In this document: positions 6,347-10,544 of the stretch, in pieces
How positions within the stretch are numbered: the stretch's first letter is position 1
How the letters are laid out: the number at the start of each line of letters is the position of its first letter
Source: an uncultured Pseudomonadales bacterium
Lineage (GTDB): Bacteria; Pseudomonadota; Gammaproteobacteria; Pseudomonadales; Cellvibrionaceae
Assembly (NCBI GenBank): GCA_938048505.1
Contig: CALIUX010000098.1
Coordinates: 1-10,544 of the forward strand
Direction: 5' to 3'
Length of the DNA stretch: 10,544 bases
Position numbers and translations under genes: made by a program
The notes under the pieces: model-generated
Seen by the model: the letters and a program-made list of their open reading frames with translations, nothing else
Database searches by the model: none
Told to the model about the DNA's origin: nothing

Positions 6347-7717
6347 CTAGCGCATTGGCGGCAGGCCTCCAGCACCGCCCAGCATGCCATTCATTCCTCG
6401 CATCATTTTAGCCATGCCGCCGCCTTTCATCTTTTTCATCATCTTAGCCATTTGCTTGTGCTGCTTAAGCAAACGATTCAAATCTTGAATATCAGTACCG
6501 GAGCCAACAGTAATACGTCGCTTACGCGAGCCATTTAAAATGTCGGGGTTTTGGCGCTCTGCGGGTGTCATCGAATTAATAATCGCGTCCATCTGCTTAA
6601 ACTGAGAGGTAACATTTGCCTGCTCTGCCATCTGCGCAATATTGCCCATTCCCGGCAGCTTTTCTAAAACAGAGGTCATGCCGCCCATATTCTGCATTTG
6701 CTGCAATTGATCTCTAAGATCTTCAAGGTCAAAGCTTTTGCCTTTCTTCACCTTTTGAACAAGTTTGTCGGCTTTGGCTTTATCAAGCTTTGACTCAGCC
6801 TCTTCAATCAGCGACATAACATCGCCCATACCCAGAATCCTAGATGCCAAACGCTCAGGATGGAAAGGCTCTAGCGCATCGACTTTCTCACCCATACCTA
6901 AGAATTTGATAGGTTTGCCCGTCACATGCCTAACCGAAAGCGCTGCACCACCACGCGCATCGCCATCAGCCTTAGTCAGAATCACCCCCGTCAGAGGGAG
7001 CGCCTCATCAAAAGCCTTTGCGGTATTCACAGCATCCTGACCAATCATGGCATCGATTACAAAAAGCGTCTCGATTGGATCAATTGCTGCATGAAGAGAT
7101 TTAATCTCATCCATAAGCTCATCATCAATGTGCAGCCGGCCTGCCGTATCCACAATGACCACATCAGCAAAGATCTTTTTAGCTTGCTCAATAGCACCAT
7201 TGGCAATATCGATAGGCTTCTGATCTGCACTGGATGGAAAAAACTCGGCCTCCACTTCACCCGCAAGGGTTTCTAGCTGTTTAATTGCAGCCGGTCTGTA
7301 GATATCAGCCGATACGACCAATACTTTCTTTTTTTGCTTTTCTTTTAAAAACTTAGCCAGTTTGGCAACCGAAGTCGTTTTACCCGCACCTTGCAAGCCC
7401 GCCATCATGACAACCGCTGGAGGCTTTGCAGCGAGATTCAACGTTTCATTGGCTTCGCCCATGACTGCAGCTAACTCGCTTTCAACAATCTTTAAAAATT
7501 GCTGGCCGGGGTTAAGGGCTCGCGAGACCTCAACACCCTGTGCGCGCTTACGAACGCGTGTGACAAAGGCTTTAACAACAAGCAAGGCAACATCAGCCTC
7601 CAATAGCGCCTTACGCACCTCACGCAAAGTATCCTGGATATTATCGTGATTGAGTCGGGCTTTACCCGTAATTTTGCTTAATGAACGACTTAAGCGGTCT
7701 GAAAGATTTTGAAACAT
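6347..7717 (-). CDS. ffh: Signal recognition particle protein Ffh (SRP54)
   Basis: Ffh binds 4.5S RNA and hydrophobic signal sequences on the ribosome and docks with FtsY at the inner membrane. The length of 456 residues is standard (453 in E. coli). Domains in order are N (about 1-90, LREVRKALLEADV), G (about 100-295) and M (about 300-456). The G domain has P-loop GLQGAGKTT (107-115), SADIYRP (136-142), DTAGR (190-194) and TKADGDARGG (248-257). In the M domain the RNA-binding segment SRKRRITVGSGT is at 397-408, followed by a Met/Lys/Gly-rich tail. The start ATG is preceded by AGGA at a rather long distance (about 13 bases). No terminator is visible between ffh and rpsP, so read-through into the S16 operon is possible. 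The gene is divergent from ypjD. Confidence 0.98.
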   Translation of the reverse strand: MFQNLSDRLSRSLSKITGKARLNHDNIQDTLREVRKALLEADVALLVVKAFVTRVRKRAQGVEVSRALNPGQQFLKIVESELAAVMGEANETLNLAAKPPAVVMMAGLQGAGKTTSVAKLAKFLKEKQKKKVLVVSADIYRPAAIKQLETLAGEVEAEFFPSSADQKPIDIANGAIEQAKKIFADVVIVDTAGRLHIDDELMDEIKSLHAAIDPIETLFVIDAMIGQDAVNTAKAFDEALPLTGVILTKADGDARGGAALSVRHVTGKPIKFLGMGEKVDALEPFHPERLASRILGMGDVMSLIEEAESKLDKAKADKLVQKVKKGKSFDLEDLRDQLQQMQNMGGMTSVLEKLPGMGNIAQMAEQANVTSQFKQMDAIINSMTPAERQNPDILNGSRKRRITVGSGTDIQDLNRLLKQHKQMAKMMKKMKGGGMAKMMRGMNGMLGGAGGLPPMR

Positions 7718-7817
7718 AAGCAGTTTGCCATCCTGAGGGCTAGGCCATCACTTGTAGCGCAAAACCTTGTCACGCGAAACGCAGTGCAAGATTGCAGGGA
7801 GATTAAATTAGGGGGAA

Positions 7818-7823
7818 ATTATA
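7818..7823 (-). promoter_or_regulatory. Possible -10 element of the ffh promoter
   Basis: A perfect TATAAT lies on the minus strand about 95 bp before the ffh start. The sequence 17-18 bp upstream (TGGCTT or GTGGCT) is a poor -35 and there is no TGn extension. The call therefore rests on the -10 and its position. Confidence 0.4.
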
Positions 7824-7941
7824 ACGACTCGATGACTTCCAAGCCACCATACTAAAACATCCTTGCAAAACGGGGGTCATAACCACTACCCTAACCGTCA
7901 ACGATAACCATTAACAGTACATAAACAAAAGCAGCCACCGA

Positions 7942-7963
7942 CGATGATTTTAACCCATCATCG
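7942..7963 (+). repeat. Inverted repeat in the ypjD leader
   Basis: Perfect 7-bp arms CGATGAT (7942-7948) and ATCATCG (7957-7963) flank an 8-base loop, 30 bp before the ypjD start. No T run follows, so it is not an intrinsic terminator. It could be a leader hairpin or an operator. Confidence 0.45.
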
Positions 7964-7993
7964 CAGTGCACCACTCAACACAGAGCTTATTAT

Positions 7994-8776
7994 ATGCCCA
8001 TAACCCTTTCGCTAGCACTTTATGGCACCGCTTGGTTTTTTATTATAAAAGCCCTACGCCAGCGCCAAAGCCGACCCCCTGCATTTGTTTTCGCAATGAT
8101 CTGTGCGGCTTTGATTAGCCATGCTATCGCAGCTTATGAGCTTATCATCACTCCACAAGGCCCAGACTTTAGCCTTTTTCGCATCGCGCCGTTGTTTTTT
8201 TGGGTTGCCAATCTACTGGTATTAGTAAGCAGCTTACGCAAACCGCTCAGCAGCTTATTTGTACTGTTATTACCACTGAATGCGTTGCTTTTACTGGCCG
8301 CGCTGTTCTTCTCGGGGGCGCCTACTGTTATCAAGCTTAGCAATGGCATGCTAACGCATGTCATCCTATCAATACTCGCATATAGCACGTTAGCGATTGC
8401 CGCATTGCACGCACTACTCCTGGCGTATCAAAACCATCGATTACGCAACCGAAATGCAACCGGCGTTGTGCGACTATTGCCGCCACTGCAAACAATGGAA
8501 TCATTGCTATTTGAACTGGTCTGGGTAGGGCTTATCCTTCTGACGGCAGCCATTGTGCCCGGCATTTTGTTTGTTGATGACATGCTGGCGCAACATCTTG
8601 CACATAAAACCGTATTTTCTGTGCTGTCATGGATCACCTTTGCCATACTGTTATGGGGACGATATAAACTCGGCTGGCGAGGGAATATCGCTGTGCGCTG
8701 GACACTGACCGGCTTTGCCTTTTTGCTACTGGCTTACTTTGGCTCAAAATTCGTTCTGGAAGTATTGATTTCGTAA
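7994..8776 (+). CDS. ypjD: Inner-membrane protein YpjD, CcsA/CcmC/HemX cytochrome c assembly family
   Basis: This is a 260-residue, very hydrophobic protein with about eight predicted membrane segments (near 4-21, 29-51, 63-80, 86-106, 118-145, 170-192, 205-222 and 235-258). The family includes heme-handling proteins of cytochrome c maturation. The role of YpjD itself is unsettled, so heme handling is an inference. Conserved features are His residues in or near membrane segments (about 43, 122, 139, 201 and 204), LPPLQTMESLLFELVWVG (about 162-179), and the C-terminal GWRGNIAVRWTLTGF ... LAYFGSKFVLE. The tryptophan-rich WWD heme loop of CcmC/CcmF is not visible. Its place next to ffh and before yfjD matches E. 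coli. The ATG at 7994 has only a weak GAG ribosome site. Confidence 0.88.
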   Translation: MPITLSLALYGTAWFFIIKALRQRQSRPPAFVFAMICAALISHAIAAYELIITPQGPDFSLFRIAPLFFWVANLLVLVSSLRKPLSSLFVLLLPLNALLLLAALFFSGAPTVIKLSNGMLTHVILSILAYSTLAIAALHALLLAYQNHRLRNRNATGVVRLLPPLQTMESLLFELVWVGLILLTAAIVPGILFVDDMLAQHLAHKTVFSVLSWITFAILLWGRYKLGWRGNIAVRWTLTGFAFLLLAYFGSKFVLEVLIS

Positions 8777-8842
8777 ATGCTCTTTATCAGGTCAATGGGC
8801 CGTCAGCACTTCCCTGATGACCGACATGACTAGATAGAGCAT
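8777..8842. repeat. Nested inverted repeats between ypjD and yfjD
   Basis: Outer arms ATGCTCT (8777-8783) and AGAGCAT (8836-8842) are perfect and begin right after the ypjD stop codon. ATCAGG (8786-8791) and CCTGAT (8813-8818) form a second perfect pair. A third option, CGTCAG (8801-8806) with CTGATG (8814-8819), competes with it through one G-U pair. No T run follows 8842, so this is not a standard terminator. It could fold as an RNA switch-like element, or be a remnant repeat. Confidence 0.45.
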
Positions 8843-8942
8843 AGACCGTATTAAATGCCTGAATGAGGGATGAATATTCCTTGCGAAGCGCTTTGATCTG
8901 GTTCAACATTAACGCATCTTATTACGCAGGGTTTTACCTCTC

Positions 8943-10208
8943 TTGGACGACATACCTATACAGGTGCTTTTTATTGCACTTGGCATATTGCTTGTTTTAT
9001 CTGCTTTTTTCTCAAGCTCTGAAACAAGCATGCTTTCACTCAACCGTTACCGGCTACGGCATCTTGTAAACAACCACCATAAGGGCGCTAAAAGAGCGAG
9101 CGACTTGCTAGAACGCCCCGACCGACTACTTGGCGTTATTCTGATTGGGAATAACCTTGTTAATATCTATGCGACGATTTTAGTCGGTGCTATTGGTATG
9201 CGCTTATATGGTCAGGCAGGTGTGGCAATTGGCGGGATGATTCTCACTTTTATTGTATTAGTCTTTGCTGAAGTCACACCTAAAACGATGGCCGCAGCAT
9301 ACCCCGAAAAAATTGCCTTCCCTGCCAGCTTTTTACTCAAACCGCTATTATTTATTCTTTACCCTAGCGTCATATTTGTTAATGGCATCTCGAATACACT
9401 GGTTCGGCTTGCAGGCATAGACCCTGAGAAAAAAGGTAGCAACGAGCACCTACGACCCGAAGAGCTACGCACAGTGGTTGATGAAGCCGGTGACCTCATA
9501 CCTGATCAGCACCAAGGTATGCTACTCAATGTGCTCGACCTCGAGAAAACCACCGTAGAAGATATTATGATCCCTCGTAATGACATTACGGGTATCGACC
9601 TTGAACGTGACATTGCCGAAAACTTAGAGCTCATTCGCACCACCGACTTCACCCGCTTACCCGTTTACGCTGGTGACATTAACAATGTTGTTGGCGTGCT
9701 GCATATGCGCAAAGCCGCTCGCTTTTTACGCGGTGGCGATGAGAACGTTATTGAGCGCCATATCAGGGAGCACATGTCACCCCCCTACTTTGTTCCCGAA
9801 TCAACCCCTTTACATATTCAACTGATGAACTTTCAAAAAGAAAAGCGTCGGTTAGCGATTGTGGTCGATGAATACGGTGAGGTACAAGGCGCGGCAACAC
9901 TCGTTGATTTACTCGAAGAGATCGTCGGTGAATTCAGTACAGATGGCGGCGACAACGCAACCGAAGACATTAATGATATTGGCGATGGTTGGTTCCACAT
10001 TGTGGCTTCAGCGTCGATACGTGATATCAATAAACAACTCAATTGGTCATTACCTACCGACGGCCCCAAAACGCTCAACGGGCTCGTCTTTGAGTATTTA
10101 GAAATGATCCCTGAAGGGCTCTGTAGTTTTGAAATAGGGAGCTATCGCTTTGAGATTAAGAACATCGGCGAGAATATGATAGAAGCTGTCACAGTGAGTG
10201 CCCGATAA
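8943..10208 (+). CDS. yfjD: DUF21/CNNM-CBS-CorC domain membrane transporter (YfjD/CorB type)
   Basis: The 421-residue protein belongs to the CNNM/CorB family, some members of which have been shown to transport Mg2+. The substrate here is inferred. The N-terminal DUF21 membrane domain (about 1-185) has SAFFSSSET (20-28), NRYRLRHL (34-41), GNNLVNI (69-75) and FAEVTPKT (108-115). A CBS pair (about 200-330) follows, with RLPVYAGDINNVVGVLH and AIVVDEYGEVQGAATLVDLLEEIVGE (split at the CBS turn). A CorC/HlyC C-terminal domain lies at about 345-419. The start is TTG at 8943-8945. The frame is closed upstream at 8910-8912, AGGG (8928-8931) lies 11 bases before it, and the N-terminus fits the family. 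GTG at 8964 is a shorter option but would trim the first membrane helix. It follows ypjD by 166 bp, the same order as in E. coli. Confidence 0.93.
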   Translation: MDDIPIQVLFIALGILLVLSAFFSSSETSMLSLNRYRLRHLVNNHHKGAKRASDLLERPDRLLGVILIGNNLVNIYATILVGAIGMRLYGQAGVAIGGMILTFIVLVFAEVTPKTMAAAYPEKIAFPASFLLKPLLFILYPSVIFVNGISNTLVRLAGIDPEKKGSNEHLRPEELRTVVDEAGDLIPDQHQGMLLNVLDLEKTTVEDIMIPRNDITGIDLERDIAENLELIRTTDFTRLPVYAGDINNVVGVLHMRKAARFLRGGDENVIERHIREHMSPPYFVPESTPLHIQLMNFQKEKRRLAIVVDEYGEVQGAATLVDLLEEIVGEFSTDGGDNATEDINDIGDGWFHIVASASIRDINKQLNWSLPTDGPKTLNGLVFEYLEMIPEGLCSFEIGSYRFEIKNIGENMIEAVTVSAR

Positions 10209-10217
10209 GGCACTCAC
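10194..10217 (+). terminator. Hairpin overlapping the yfjD stop codon, weak terminator
   Basis: Perfect 9-bp arms GTGAGTGCC (10194-10202) and GGCACTCAC (10209-10217) flank a 6-base loop, CGATAA, that contains the TAA stop. Only a short T run (ccTTTg) follows, so intrinsic termination would be inefficient. It may instead protect the mRNA 3' end. Confidence 0.4.
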
Positions 10218-10258
10218 ACCTTTGCGACAAACTTCTTTAGTACACTTACATATCCCTA

Positions 10259-10327
10259 CATTTAACCATACCTAGTTAACCACACTTAATTAGCCATACT
10301 GATTATCCATATCTATTAGTCATGCCC
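10259..10327. repeat. Degenerate tandem repeat, about 5 units of 13-14 bp
   Basis: Successive units are CATTTAACCATACC (10259), TAGTTAACCACACT (10273), TAATTAGCCATACT (10287), GATTATCCATATC (10301) and TATTAGTCATGCCC (10314). The rough consensus is TAnTTAnCCATAC(T/C). It fills the spacer between the convergent yfjD and hemH genes. The last unit overlaps a perfect inverted repeat, TCTATTAG (10312-10319) with CTAATAGA (10330-10337), directly next to the hemH stop. Confidence 0.6.
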
Positions 10328-10337
10328 ACCTAATAGA
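10312..10337 (-). terminator. Hairpin just after the hemH stop, possible weak terminator
   Basis: Perfect 8-bp A/T-rich arms TCTATTAG and CTAATAGA flank a 10-base loop and begin one base after the hemH stop codon. On the minus strand no T run follows. On the plus strand CTAATTTT follows. Either direction would be a weak terminator at best. Confidence 0.3.
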
Positions 10338-10544
10338 CTAATTTTGCTTCTGATTATGAGGACACTTCTTAGCGCGCTCATCACGTTGAGTAATGTCTTC
10401 TTCACTGGCAACATTCCAGCCGTGCAATTGCTCTGTCAGAATTTGCGATAGAGCCGCAATATGACGATCAGTCGCATTGAGTGCAGGAATATACTCAAAC
10501 TGTTTACCGCCTGCCTCTAAGAAGTAATCGCGATTTTCTTCGCC
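10338..10544 (-). CDS. hemH: Ferrochelatase, C-terminal fragment (N-terminus beyond the window)
   Basis: Ferrochelatase inserts Fe2+ into protoporphyrin IX to make heme, the last step of the pathway. I translated 68 codons up to a TAG stop. The segment [20 protein letters not shown], followed by ATDRHIAAL, matches the C-terminal part of proteobacterial ferrochelatases (E. coli HemH has [22 protein letters not shown]). The catalytic His and Glu lie upstream and are not in the window. About 30 polar residues follow the match, ending [10 protein letters not shown], which is longer than the E. coli C-terminus. The gene is convergent with yfjD. Assignment rests on this one conserved block, so I am fairly but not fully sure. 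Confidence 0.82.
   Translation of the reverse strand, partial: GEENRDYFLEAGGKQFEYIPALNATDRHIAALSQILTEQLHGWNVASEEDITQRDERAKKCPHNQKQN

Noticed and set aside
7362..7649. 95-codon plus-strand ORF inside ffh, and similar ORFs opposite hom, dsbC and trmD
   Set aside because: They are antisense shadows of well-identified genes, with no family-like motifs of their own.
8863..9069. 68-codon plus-strand ORF overlapping the start of yfjD
   Set aside because: It overlaps the first membrane helix of yfjD in another frame. Its composition follows the shifted reading of yfjD and no ribosome site or motif supports it.
1..10544. Mobile elements, CRISPR arrays, tRNA or rRNA genes, defence genes
   Set aside because: No transposase, integrase, terminal inverted repeats, regularly spaced spacers or RNA-gene signatures were seen. 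All long ORFs are accounted for by conserved core genes.

Overview
The window reads as a chromosomal core region of a gammaproteobacterium. The minus-strand block ffh - rpsP - rimM - trmD - rplS - dsbC - hom - thrC, with ypjD and a yfjD/CorB-type transporter divergent from ffh, is a conserved gammaproteobacterial order. It resembles Pseudomonas for dsbC-hom-thrC and E. coli for ffh/ypjD/yfjD. The protein sequences fit a marine or Cellvibrionales/Oceanospirillales-like lineage, but that placement is inference. No mobile element, CRISPR array, tRNA, rRNA or phage gene was seen.

Layout. 1-1295 (-) is threonine synthase, lacking only its C-terminal end. 1357-2661 (-) is homoserine dehydrogenase, with a good sigma70 promoter at 2766-2794. 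2841-2871 is an intrinsic terminator separating hom from dsbC. 2899-3666 (-) is periplasmic disulfide isomerase DsbC with its own promoter. 3667-4113 holds no recognisable gene; it carries promoter elements, short repeats, small hairpins and the terminator of the ribosomal operon. 4114-6165 (-) is the classic S16-RimM-TrmD-L19 operon with a promoter at 6274-6302. 6347-7717 (-) is Ffh, the protein of the signal recognition particle. On the plus strand, 7994-8776 is an inner-membrane CcsA/YpjD-family protein and 8943-10208 is a DUF21/CBS/CorC-domain ion transporter. 10338-10544 (-) is the C-terminal end of ferrochelatase, convergent with the transporter.

How the genes relate. hom and thrC catalyse two steps of threonine synthesis from aspartate semialdehyde. 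rpsP, rimM, trmD and rplS cover 30S assembly, tRNA m1G37 methylation and the 50S bridge protein L19. Ffh delivers inner-membrane proteins co-translationally. DsbC isomerises disulfides in the periplasm.

The gene content is ordinary and I found no convincing undescribed system. The items worth a second look are non-coding: a 22-bp-period direct repeat in the hom leader, a perfect palindrome in the dsbC leader, the gene-less gap where xerD commonly sits, nested inverted repeats between ypjD and yfjD, and a degenerate ~14-bp tandem repeat between yfjD and hemH.
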